A stretch of 64,000 nt of DNA, taken from contig CAYLMV010000004.1 in NCBI GenBank assembly GCA_964384415.1, forward strand, positions 8,358 through 72,357, given 5' to 3'. The number at the start of each line of letters is the position of its first letter. Position 1 is the first letter of the stretch. This DNA comes from JAGVPT01 sp964384415 (lineage in GTDB: Bacteria > Bacteroidota > Ignavibacteria > UBA10030 > UBA8401). Below, piece after piece: positions 27,858 through 36,238 of this stretch. Made by a program: the position numbers and the translations under genes. Under the pieces are notes generated by a model, which saw only the letters and a program-made list of their open reading frames with translations, searched no databases and was not told where the DNA came from.

Positions 27858-28007
27858 TCCCCGGGTCAACGGAGCTTCTTTGTATTCCGTCTCCTTCGAT
27901 AAACGATGTTCGAACTCCCGGTCAAAAATCAAAAGAGCAAACTAATCGAGACAGAACTACTATTTCATCGACAACAGGATTCGAACAAGAAGACAATTGT
28001 GCATGCA

Positions 28008-30788
28008 ATGAGTTCCATTCGCGTGATCGCGCTTCTTCTCACCTGCGTGTTTGCGTTAAATGCTCTCGATGCAGGAACAATCCAGGGGATTGTGAGGGCT
28101 AGATCCAATAATGAGCCCATCGTCGGCGCGAGCATAAGCGTACTGGGGACCGTATTGGGAAGCGTAAGTGGTGAAGATGGAGCGTTTAGAGTAGATCGCA
28201 TACCGTCGGGTGTCTACTCTGTCCGAATTGAAATGCTCGGCTTCAAAAAGAAAGAAATTATGAACTTAGATGTTCAATCCGATTCGGCGACTCTGCATAT
28301 CAACATTCTCCTGGAAGATGCTCCCTTAAACATGGCTGAAGTTGTCGTCCAGGCCCGTGCTAACAGAGAACTTGAGTCATCCGGGATTCAAAGCGAGTTT
28401 CAGGCGAAGAATATTATCAGTGTTATCACAGCACAGACGATCGATCGTTCCACCGACCGGACTGCCGCAGATGTCCTTCAACGCGTTTCGGGCATGTCGC
28501 TTATCCGCGATCAAGACGAAGGGCGGTATGTCGTTATGCGCGGCCTGGCTCAACAATACAACAATACTCTCGTCGATGGGATCAAAATACCGAGCCCGGA
28601 GTCCAATGACCGATTCCTGCCGCTGGATATTTTTCCGTCCGGACTCTTTGAGCGGATCGAAGTTACCAAGTCTCTCACTCCTGATGTTGCTGGGGATGCG
28701 ATAGGCGGATCGACAAATCTTTTACTGCGTGAAGCTCCTGAGAGGTTTGTGTTTTCCGCAAGTGTCGCCGAGGGATCCACCTCAAGCGTTGCCGGCAACG
28801 GGTTTAGCGTCTTTAACAGAAGGACTGTCAACGAACTCGACCCTGAGCGCCTCCATGGAACCGTGAGCGATGCAGATCCTACCGCGCAGATCAAACCCCG
28901 GTACAATCCACCCGCTTCTGACTTTACAACCGCCAATCTGAAATTCACAAATGGCACGGCACCGGTTGACGGACTTTATTCCGCTCTTATCGGCAATCGT
29001 TTTTTTGGAGAAAAGCTCGGGCTGATGGCTGCGGGCAGTTTTCAGAATACCTATAACCGAATTCAAACGGATTTCTACTCTCTCGGATCCGATATCAACA
29101 CCGTCGACAGTGAGGGACACCTCATTCCCTATGCATCCACATATGACAATCAAACCTACTACACAAACAGGACTCGGGACGGTGCGGTAGCAAAGGCGGA
29201 TTTTATCGCGGATGAAGGACAAGAACTGTCCTCAACTTATATGTTTGTCCGACAGGAGGAGGCGCAAACTCGTTTCGGGCTTCAGACGGAAATTGACGGG
29301 GCAAGAGGCGCTAATGATCTCACCTACACCGATCGTTCCGCACTGAGGACTCAGGACGTCTCCAGCATCTCTTTCGCCGGGAGCCATTTTACGACCTCTC
29401 CTTTTTCTTTTAGCTGGGTAGCCAACAGCACCGATGCCGTCCAGGATCGCCCCGACGAAGCCGAATACTCGCTCCTGCAGAATTACGACGCCCATGGAAA
29501 TCTTCAGCCTTTTGTGGGATTAGGCAGCATTACGCATTCATGGAGAAAGAACGACGATCATCAATACCTGGGCAAAATGGATGGAACGCTGCGTTTGACG
29601 TCGGATGGGATGAATACTCTCCAGGCAGGATTCGTTGTGCAAAAACTCAGCCGCGTGAACTATGAAGACGATTACAAACTCAACCCGTCGATCATTCACG
29701 GAAGCACACAGCCGTTTACCACGATCGATAGCGCTAAGGTCACCGTTTTCGGGTATGCGAGCACGTCGGGGACATCTGTGTACGGATATCAAAACTACAA
29801 GGCCAGCGAAAAATTCTTTTCTTCGTATCTGCAGTACACCCTCAATCTTGGGCAGCTTCAAATCCTAAGCGGGTTGAGATGGGAACAGGCACATGATAAC
29901 TACTTTACCATGGCGTCGGCGTCCTTCACAGGGCAGCACGCTGACGTCAAAATGGTGGATTTCTTGCCGGGAATCCATTTCAGATACGAGTTCACCCCGG
30001 AACAAATCGGCCGGCTTTCGATTTCCCGCACCCTCAGCCGTCCCAGCTATTTTGACCTTGTTCCAGCAGTTGACCGGTCCGACGCAAGCCAGTCCCAAGG
30101 AAATCCTAATCTGCTTCCGGCACGTGCAACAAACGTCGATCTCCGCTATGAGTATAACCCCAACCCGTCAGACGTGTATTCTGCCGGCGTCTATTACAAG
30201 AGAATAACCGATCCGATCGAAGACCAATTTCAATCGGTCGGTGTGGTCCTGGTAACGACGAAAGGGAATGGCGATCCGGCAACGGTCTACGGATTCGAAG
30301 CAGTCCTCTCAAAGCATCTTGGCCCGATCGGTATTTCTGCAAATTACAGTTATGTCGTCTCGAGAATTACGAGCACAAAACAGGTTTCGGCAGAAAACCT
30401 CAACGGAGATCTGGTTCAAACATATTACCAGCAAACCCGGCCGCTCCAATCGCAGTCTCCGCAGATCGCCAATGTCATTCTTTCGTACGGGAACGAAAGC
30501 TGGGGCACAGAAGCAACTGTGTCCTACAATTATACCGGGCGCCGTCTATTTGCCGTCAGCAGGCTGGATGGATATGACACATATCAGGATGGTGTGGGCG
30601 AGATCGATCTCTCCGCCGACCAGCAATTGTTTGCCAATCTGAAGTTGAGCGTAAAGCTGATCAATCTTACAAGCGCTCCGGCGATCACGGAAGTAGCTTC
30701 GGGCGATTTCATCAAGCATGATCCAATTGTTATCGAACGTGATTTGAATCGTATGCGGGGCTCGATTGGGATCAGCTACAGACTCTAG
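28008..30788 (+). CDS. TonB-dependent outer-membrane receptor with carboxypeptidase-like N-domain
   Basis: A 926-residue outer-membrane receptor. It has a signal peptide (VIALLLTCVFALNALDA), then a carboxypeptidase-regulatory-like domain at residues about 24-110 (TIQGIVRARSNNEPIVGASI, VRIEMLGFKKKEI). The plug domain follows (SVITAQTIDRSTDRTAADVLQRVSGM, VVMRGLAQQYNNTLVDGIKIP, SLTPDVAGDAIGGSTNLL). The rest is a large beta-barrel ending in GSIGISYRL with a C-terminal hydrophobic residue. Such receptors import bulky nutrients using TonB energy. No SusD-like lipoprotein lies next to it, so it is not a standard Sus pair. The next two genes encode an exported beta-helix protein and a phosphoesterase, which may process the ligand. 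Ligand unknown. Confidence 0.88.
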   Translation: MSSIRVIALLLTCVFALNALDAGTIQGIVRARSNNEPIVGASISVLGTVLGSVSGEDGAFRVDRIPSGVYSVRIEMLGFKKKEIMNLDVQSDSATLHINILLEDAPLNMAEVVVQARANRELESSGIQSEFQAKNIISVITAQTIDRSTDRTAADVLQRVSGMSLIRDQDEGRYVVMRGLAQQYNNTLVDGIKIPSPESNDRFLPLDIFPSGLFERIEVTKSLTPDVAGDAIGGSTNLLLREAPERFVFSASVAEGSTSSVAGNGFSVFNRRTVNELDPERLHGTVSDADPTAQIKPRYNPPASDFTTANLKFTNGTAPVDGLYSALIGNRFFGEKLGLMAAGSFQNTYNRIQTDFYSLGSDINTVDSEGHLIPYASTYDNQTYYTNRTRDGAVAKADFIADEGQELSSTYMFVRQEEAQTRFGLQTEIDGARGANDLTYTDRSALRTQDVSSISFAGSHFTTSPFSFSWVANSTDAVQDRPDEAEYSLLQNYDAHGNLQPFVGLGSITHSWRKNDDHQYLGKMDGTLRLTSDGMNTLQAGFVVQKLSRVNYEDDYKLNPSIIHGSTQPFTTIDSAKVTVFGYASTSGTSVYGYQNYKASEKFFSSYLQYTLNLGQLQILSGLRWEQAHDNYFTMASASFTGQHADVKMVDFLPGIHFRYEFTPEQIGRLSISRTLSRPSYFDLVPAVDRSDASQSQGNPNLLPARATNVDLRYEYNPNPSDVYSAGVYYKRITDPIEDQFQSVGVVLVTTKGNGDPATVYGFEAVLSKHLGPIGISANYSYVVSRITSTKQVSAENLNGDLVQTYYQQTRPLQSQSPQIANVILSYGNESWGTEATVSYNYTGRRLFAVSRLDGYDTYQDGVGEIDLSADQQLFANLKLSVKLINLTSAPAITEVASGDFIKHDPIVIERDLNRMRGSIGISYRL

Positions 30789-30853
30789 CGAGAGCGTGCT
30801 CGATCAGAAATTCAACCAACCCATCTAATCATAAATAGATCCAAGGAGGTACC

Positions 30854-32308
30854 ATGTCGAAAATCCTTATAGCTATGCTCTTCTTTGTTCTGGCGGGCAC
30901 GACGAACTCGCAGGCTCAGCTTCCGCTGACGCTTTCCGGCGTTGTCAAAGGGAGAACATCGCCAAACCTCACTTACACTGTTCAGGATAGTCTGGTGATC
31001 AATGCCGGAGACACTCTCCAGATCAGCTCTGGCGACACCTTAATCATGGCAAGCCCTACCGGTTGGATTCATGTCCTCGGCACCTTTATTTGCGATGGCA
31101 CGAAGGCGAGCCCTAATTTCATCACAGTTCCGGTAGATAAAAGAACGGGGCCCGGCCAATGGGGAGGAATCGTGGGAGACTCGTGTGCCTACTTTGAAAT
31201 GAAGTGGACGACTATTCTTTGGGCGGGAGGGAGCGATGTATCGGGCCACGCGTATCGCACCATCGATATCTATTCGGATTTTGCCAACACCACAACAACA
31301 GTTTTTACGGACAATACTGTCATTGGCACAGTCGACGATTGCATCGGTCTGCATGGCGGGAATGCCAGCATTCTTCGGAATACGATCAAATGGTGCGGGG
31401 CGCCGGACGGCGATAACATTAACATCAAAGCCGGAACCATCGGTGAGGTAGCCTATAATGTGATCTGGGGCTCGGGCGGAAACGGCATTAAGATCAATGC
31501 AGATGTGACCTTGCCGCGGTTAACAAACATGTGCGTTCATAACAATACCATTGTCGCGGGCGGATGGCGGCGCGTCGGAGAACTCGGCTATGCGATTCTG
31601 GTCGATGGCAGCGGCCGTGCGCAAATCTATAATAATATCATGGGCGACATGTACCAGGAACTTGAGATCACGACAAAAGCAGACACGGTCCGGACCGTCC
31701 ATGACGATAACCTTTATTTCTACTCAGTCGACAGCCTGGGTGGATCGGCACGGTACTTTCCAGACGATGGAGTGAACAGGCAATCAGCTCATGATATTGT
31801 TGGAATCAAGGCAAGCGCACTTTTTGTCAGTTACAATCCATTCTTTTCAAACGATTGGTTCGCGCTCGATGGAAACAACGACTACCATCTTCTCTCGACG
31901 TCGATGGCCGCAGGTCATGGATTTACGCCGCCGGGTTCATGGACAAATCCCTATTTCGCCGGTAATCTGCCGGGTGACGTCAATATCGGGGCGCTTGCTC
32001 CCTCTGTGACGTCAGGCGCGAACAAATCCATAAACCCACTGCCATCGGGCTACACATTGGAACAGAACTATCCGAACCCCTTTAACCCATCGACGGTGAT
32101 CAGTTATCAGTTACCGGTGAACAGCCATGTGACGCTCAGGGTCTTCAACATTTTAGGTCAAGAAATTGCAACGATTGCCGATGGAGAGCAGAGCGCAGGA
32201 TTGCACACTGTCGGGTTCGATGCACATGATCTTGCGAGCGGTTTGTACTTCTATCGCTTGAGCACTCCCGGCCGCGATATTGTCAGAAAAATGCTTTTGA
32301 TGAAGTAG
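30854..32308 (+). CDS. Exported right-handed beta-helix protein with T9SS sorting domain
   Basis: A 484-residue protein preceded by a strong AAGGAGGT site. It has a signal peptide (ILIAMLFFVLAGTTNSQAQ). The central part is a parallel beta-helix of pectate-lyase-like architecture, with repeated short strands and Asn turns (GNASILRNTIKWCG, GEVAYNVIWGSGGNGIKI, NMCVHNNTIVAGG, GRAQIYNNIMGDMY). It ends with a T9SS type A sorting domain (LEQNYPNPFNPSTVISYQL, LRVFNILGQEIATI, LASGLYFYRLS, RKMLLMK). Catalytic residues are not obvious, so it may be a lyase or simply bind polymer. Its position after the TonB-dependent receptor suggests a surface role with it. Confidence 0.83.
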   Translation: MSKILIAMLFFVLAGTTNSQAQLPLTLSGVVKGRTSPNLTYTVQDSLVINAGDTLQISSGDTLIMASPTGWIHVLGTFICDGTKASPNFITVPVDKRTGPGQWGGIVGDSCAYFEMKWTTILWAGGSDVSGHAYRTIDIYSDFANTTTTVFTDNTVIGTVDDCIGLHGGNASILRNTIKWCGAPDGDNINIKAGTIGEVAYNVIWGSGGNGIKINADVTLPRLTNMCVHNNTIVAGGWRRVGELGYAILVDGSGRAQIYNNIMGDMYQELEITTKADTVRTVHDDNLYFYSVDSLGGSARYFPDDGVNRQSAHDIVGIKASALFVSYNPFFSNDWFALDGNNDYHLLSTSMAAGHGFTPPGSWTNPYFAGNLPGDVNIGALAPSVTSGANKSINPLPSGYTLEQNYPNPFNPSTVISYQLPVNSHVTLRVFNILGQEIATIADGEQSAGLHTVGFDAHDLASGLYFYRLSTPGRDIVRKMLLMK

Positions 32309-32334
32309 TTCGAATACGAACAAGAACAGGGTGC

Positions 32335-32365
32335 CTTGATACAGTCTCCTGAAGATTGTATCGAG
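32335..32365 (+). other. Hairpin after the beta-helix gene
   Basis: CTTGATACAGTC pairs with GATTGTATCGAG (two wobble pairs) around a 7-nt loop, 26 bases after the stop. No T-tract follows, so it may be an mRNA 3' structure rather than a canonical terminator. Confidence 0.4.
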
Positions 32366-32464
32366 GCCGCCTGATGAATACGGGTAACCTCGCGGAATTG
32401 AGTTCGTCATTGGAAGCATGTGACCCCCAATTCTATCCTCATTATCACACCGAACGGAGATTTC

Positions 32465-33385
32465 ATGCAACGCAAGACTAGCTTCGGATTGTACCTCTTG
32501 TTGTCTCTTCTTTTCCTATGTATTGACTCTCATCAGCCAAGGCTTTTCGCACAGCAAAAAATAAAAATAGCCCTCTGGGGAGATTCTAGGGAAAACGCAG
32601 AAAACGCCTGCTCGGATATTGCCCACATCTTGCTCTACAAGATTACCGACTGGGACTTCCAGATTCATACGGGAGATTTCACTCACGACGGGAGCGAGGC
32701 TGCCTGGCAACGGACTCTGCATTATGCCGGTATTGACAGCGTTTTTGTGCGTGGGAAGTTTTTTATGACGACAAGCAATCATGAATTCAAGAGCAGCGCG
32801 GGCCGAGAGAATTTTGACAAGTATACCGCGGGGGTTTTGCCGGTAAACTCGGTAGACGGCACGACACACTTTTACTCCTATCACTTCGGCAACGTAGATG
32901 TCATTTGCTGCGACGGGTACGCTACGAGCCATGATGTCATGCAACGCTGGCTCGACAGCCTCCTCGCTACGATTCCCGAGAATGATTGGATCATCGCCGC
33001 CTGGCACAATCCGACGTATGGAGATTTGTCGTACAAGGAAAGTTACGCCGAGACCTGTTTGCCCTGGGTCAAGAGCCTCTATCAGCACCATTGCAAATTC
33101 ATCGTGAATGGGCACGCTCATATTTACCTTAGAACAAAACCATTGCGTCCCGACGGGACGGTTGAAGACAAGGATGGTATTGTGCATATCATTAACGGGA
33201 CCGGAGGAGCAAGTTTTAAGGATCCCACCCCTGAAAGCCCGAAGACAGCGTTCGCTCCGGAGGGAAAGTCTTTTCCCTGCATAGCATTCCTCACGATCGA
33301 GGGAGACGAAGCGAAGCTCGAAACAGTCGACGCGCGGCCGGGCGAACATCTCCGTATCATCGATAACTGCACATTTTATCGGTGA
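32465..33385 (+). CDS. Exported calcineurin-like metallophosphoesterase
   Basis: A 306-residue protein; ATG 32465 has a CGGAGA site before it and is followed by a signal peptide (GLYLLLSLLFLCIDSHQ). Metallophosphoesterase metal-binding motifs are seen: ALWGDSREN (D-x-R variant of the usual DxH), HTGDFTHDG (GDxxxD), TSNHEF (GNHD variant), AAWHNPTYG and NGHAHIYLR (GHxH). Two first-shell motifs are atypical (DSR for DxH, SNHE for GNHD/E), but purple acid phosphatase-like families vary here. It likely hydrolyses phosphate esters outside the cytoplasm. Together with the receptor and beta-helix protein upstream this may be a phosphate or organophosphate scavenging unit; that is inference. Confidence 0.8.
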   Translation: MQRKTSFGLYLLLSLLFLCIDSHQPRLFAQQKIKIALWGDSRENAENACSDIAHILLYKITDWDFQIHTGDFTHDGSEAAWQRTLHYAGIDSVFVRGKFFMTTSNHEFKSSAGRENFDKYTAGVLPVNSVDGTTHFYSYHFGNVDVICCDGYATSHDVMQRWLDSLLATIPENDWIIAAWHNPTYGDLSYKESYAETCLPWVKSLYQHHCKFIVNGHAHIYLRTKPLRPDGTVEDKDGIVHIINGTGGASFKDPTPESPKTAFAPEGKSFPCIAFLTIEGDEAKLETVDARPGEHLRIIDNCTFYR

Positions 33386-33699
33386 TGTCCTGGATAGTGC
33401 ATTGCTGTCAATAGGAGAGATTTACGTAATCTCTGTTTTCTGCAATCTTCATTCCAAACCCGAATCCGCATCTTGATTGTATCGATTGGCCGGGCTGGAC
33501 GAAAAGTGTTGGTACTGCAGATCGCCGGCCCCGCCCTAATCTCATGTGACGGCTGCCTCCCATGCAATTGTGCTATACCGGACACCTCATCTTTCACGGA
33601 CATCTCTTAAGGATTACCCTCAATGCAATGTCTGTTTATCCTTGGTAACTCTCCCTCTTTTTCGTATCTTCCTAGCCGAACCTCTATCACGATGCGTCG
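33386..33699. other. 314-bp intergenic region before menaquinone genes
   Basis: No gene is supported. A weak promoter-like pair TTGG (33642) and TATCTTCC (33665) lies 19 bases apart just before the MenG start. Otherwise nothing is seen. Confidence 0.5.
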
Positions 33700-34389
33700 A
33701 TGCAAAGACAGAACGTCCGCCGTTTATTCGATTCTATTGCCCATCGTTACGATCTCCTGAATCATCTTCTGAGCGGGGGGATAGATTTCTATTGGCGCCG
33801 CGCGGCTATTGATGCGCTCAGGTCATCCGCGCCAAAGAGGATACTCGATGTTGCTACCGGAACTGCCGATCTGGCGATAGCGTCGCTCCGCTTAAACCCC
33901 GCTGAAGTAATCGGTGTCGATATCTCCACACCTATGCTCGAACTGGGAAGGCGGAAGGTCGAAGCAAAGAACGCTTCGGCTGTCATTCATCTGCAGGAAG
34001 GGGAAGCTGAGCATCTGGAATTTCCCAGCGGTGATTTTGACGCCGCGATCGTAGCGTTTGGGGCGCGCAATTTTGAGAACCTCGCTGGGGGACTCAGGGA
34101 GATGAATCGTGTCCTCAGGAAGAGGGGAAGAATTGTCGTGCTTGAGTTTTCAAAACCGCGGGCATTTCCCATCCGGCAAATATATTTTTCTTACTTCCGC
34201 CATATTCTCCCCCTTGTGGGAAGGCTGATCTCAAGAGAGAAACAGGCATACCAATATCTTCCCGATACGGTAATGGCATTCCCGGACGGCGAAGAGTTTG
34301 TCCGGATTCTCAGGGATGCCGGTTTTTCCAGCATCACGGAACAACGATTGACCTTCGGAATCGTCTCAATATATTGCGGCGAGAAATAA
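33700..34389 (+). CDS. menG: Demethylmenaquinone methyltransferase (MenG/UbiE)
   Basis: A 229-residue class I SAM methyltransferase of the UbiE/MenG family. It opens with RRLFDSIAHRYDLLNHLLSGGIDFYWRR, the family signature, then has the SAM-binding ILDVATGTADLAIA motif, the second signature FGARNFENLAGGLREMNRVLRKRGR and a KPRAFPIRQIYFSYFRHILP ending. It catalyses the last step of menaquinone synthesis, C-methylation of demethylmenaquinone with SAM. The next gene on the same strand is MqnD, with 36 bp between them, and the other Mqn genes are convergent just downstream, which supports the menaquinone role over ubiquinone. Confidence 0.93.
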   Translation: MQRQNVRRLFDSIAHRYDLLNHLLSGGIDFYWRRAAIDALRSSAPKRILDVATGTADLAIASLRLNPAEVIGVDISTPMLELGRRKVEAKNASAVIHLQEGEAEHLEFPSGDFDAAIVAFGARNFENLAGGLREMNRVLRKRGRIVVLEFSKPRAFPIRQIYFSYFRHILPLVGRLISREKQAYQYLPDTVMAFPDGEEFVRILRDAGFSSITEQRLTFGIVSIYCGEK

Positions 34390-34425
34390 GAGAGACTAAC
34401 TAGCCAGTAAAAGGAATCACTAACA

Positions 34426-35262
34426 ATGACCGACAGAGTAATCCGGGTTGGACATAGTCCCGATCCCGATGACGCATTTATGTTCTACGGTTTGTCGAGC
34501 GGGAAAGTTAAGCTTGAAGGAATCCACATTGAACATATGCTGGAAGATATTCAATCGCTCAATGTTCGTGCAATGAAAGCGGAACTCGAAGTGACGGCGA
34601 TTTCGGCCCATGCGTATCCTTACGTCTCGGGTAAATATTGGATCATGGCGACCGGCGCAAGCATGGGAGAGGGCTACGGACCGGTGATCGTATCGAAGAA
34701 ATTCAAAACCCTCGAAGAGCTCAAAGGCAAGAGAGTCGCGACCCCGGGGAAACTCACCACGGCGACCCTGATCTTCAAGACGTTCACACAGGGGATCGAG
34801 AACGTCGACATACCGTTCGATCAGATCATGGAGAGGGTTTCAAACGGTGAGTTCGACGCCGGACTGCTCATCCACGAAGGGCAGCTCACCTACAAAGCCG
34901 AGGGGTTTAACAAGGTGCTGGACTTTGGCGAGTCGTGGCAGAAAGAATCGGGCGGGCTGCCGCTGCCTTTGGGTCTTGATGTCGTCAGGAAAGACCTGGG
35001 CGAAGACCTGGCGCGAAAACTTTCTTACGGGCTCAAGCAGTCTATTCACTACGGCTACACGCACCAGAACGATTCCATTCCGTACGCTCTGAAATGGGGG
35101 AGAGGCATCAACCAGAAGCTCGGAGAGCAATTCGTGAAAATGTACGTAAGCGAGTTGACGATCGATATGGGTGAAAAGGGAAAGCAAGCGCTCGAACGTC
35201 TCTTCACGCTGGCGGGACAAAAAGGACTCATTCCTCCAGTGGCGGAAATCCAGCTCTTTTAA
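34426..35262 (+). CDS. mqnD: 1,4-dihydroxy-6-naphthoate synthase (MqnD)
   Basis: A 278-residue enzyme of the MqnA/MqnD periplasmic-binding-protein-like fold. The opening VGHSPDPDDAFMFYGL is the MqnD signature, followed by LNVRAMKAELEVTAISAHAYPYV, VATPGKLTTATLIFK and DAGLLIHEGQLTY. It converts cyclic dehypoxanthine futalosine to 1,4-dihydroxy-6-naphthoate in the futalosine menaquinone pathway. AAGGA upstream serves as ribosome binding site. Adjacent to MenG and near the MqnC/MqnE/MqnA genes, so the pathway is nearly complete here. Confidence 0.94.
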   Translation: MTDRVIRVGHSPDPDDAFMFYGLSSGKVKLEGIHIEHMLEDIQSLNVRAMKAELEVTAISAHAYPYVSGKYWIMATGASMGEGYGPVIVSKKFKTLEELKGKRVATPGKLTTATLIFKTFTQGIENVDIPFDQIMERVSNGEFDAGLLIHEGQLTYKAEGFNKVLDFGESWQKESGGLPLPLGLDVVRKDLGEDLARKLSYGLKQSIHYGYTHQNDSIPYALKWGRGINQKLGEQFVKMYVSELTIDMGEKGKQALERLFTLAGQKGLIPPVAEIQLF

Positions 35263-35283
35263 CCAAAGCCAAAACGATATCTC

Positions 35284-36150
35284 ATGCGCCTGGGCGAACT
35301 CTTCCGACGGTTTAGCAAGGGGATCATCATCGCCACGGTGCTGGTCGTCATCGAGAACATTGCGTGGATCGCCGAGCCGTCCCTTTTCGGCAACGTCATC
35401 GATGCCCTCATCGAAAAAGCGGCGCTGCCAGTCACGGCCACGTTCATCCTTCCGTTGTCAATCTGGATCTCCGTATTTCTCCTCAACTCAGGAGTCGGGG
35501 CTCTTCGCCGCGCTCTCGATCCGAGGATCTTTCTGAAAATGTTTACCGAAATTGCCACCGACGTTGCAATATCGGCCAAAGAGAGGGGGGACTCGGTTTC
35601 GAAGACCGCCGCACGGGCTGAGCTGTCGCGCGAGTTCATTACGTTCGCGCAGTACCGCGTCCCGGATATCATCGAACAGACAATCTCGATCGGCGGTGCG
35701 GTTTTTGCCCTTGTTTTCTTCGACTGGAGAATCGCCTTCGCATGCATTTTCATTGTTCTTCCGCTTCTTTTGATTTCGCGGATTTACAACAAGCGGGTAC
35801 TCACAATCCAAAAAGACCTGCATGATACAAGGGAAGACGCCTATGATGTGTTTTCCAGCAAAGATCCTGAGAAAGTGCGGTCCTATTACACGAGACAATC
35901 AAAAGCCGAGCAAAAAATTGCAAATTGGGGAGCGTTCAACTTTGGAGCGATGCGGGTTTTCCTTCTAATGATTTTTCTTGTCGTTCTTTATATCGCTATC
36001 GACCTGGACGATTTCAGCACGGGGAGCATCTATTCGATAGTCGCCTACCTCTGGACGTTCGTCACTTCGTCCGAATATCTGCCGGAATTAATGGAAAGCT
36101 GGACCTCGCTGAAGGACATATCGCGAAGGTTGATGACGGAGAGTGTTTGA
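35284..36150 (+). CDS. Stand-alone ABC six-transmembrane domain protein
   Basis: A 288-residue membrane protein that resembles the transmembrane half of ABC exporters, with about six helices in pairs at residues 15-35, 50-75, 130-170 and 225-260. It contains YRVPDIIEQTISIGGAVFALVFFDW and KDLHDTREDAYDVFSSKDPEKVRSYYTRQSKAEQKI, the cytoplasmic loop type of this group (Pfam ABC_membrane_3-like). No ATP-binding domain is fused to it or encoded nearby. It begins 22 bp after MqnD on the same strand and so is probably in that transcription unit. The function is unknown; it may pair with an ATPase encoded elsewhere or have lost transport. Confidence 0.72.
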   Translation: MRLGELFRRFSKGIIIATVLVVIENIAWIAEPSLFGNVIDALIEKAALPVTATFILPLSIWISVFLLNSGVGALRRALDPRIFLKMFTEIATDVAISAKERGDSVSKTAARAELSREFITFAQYRVPDIIEQTISIGGAVFALVFFDWRIAFACIFIVLPLLLISRIYNKRVLTIQKDLHDTREDAYDVFSSKDPEKVRSYYTRQSKAEQKIANWGAFNFGAMRVFLLMIFLVVLYIAIDLDDFSTGSIYSIVAYLWTFVTSSEYLPELMESWTSLKDISRRLMTESV

Positions 36151-36230
36151 GACGGAAGGGAAGATGGAGGAAGGGAGATGGAAAATGGAAGATGGAAGAT
36201 GGCAAATGGAAGAGGGATGGACGAAATGGC
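36151..36230. repeat. Purine-rich degenerate tandem repeat (ATGGAAG units)
   Basis: Directly after the TGA of the ABC membrane-domain gene there is a run of GGAAG/ATGGAAG/ATGGAAA units, about 80 bp of nearly pure purine on the plus strand. It lies between the stop of this gene and the convergent stop of mqnC. Slippage-prone; no gene is seen. Confidence 0.7.
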
Positions 36231-36238
36231 GGAAGGTG

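Larger units (their letters stand above)
27672..28007. other. 336-bp region upstream of the TonB-dependent receptor
   Basis: Holds a pyrimidine-rich repeat (27716-27756) and a -7-like TATATTTG at 27850-27857. No gene is seen. An in-frame ATG at 27906 could extend the receptor by 34 residues, but that extension would sit before its signal peptide. Confidence 0.55.

Noticed and set aside
27906..28007. 34-residue N-terminal extension of the TonB-dependent receptor
   Set aside because: It would place a charged stretch before the signal peptide, so ATG 28008 is preferred.
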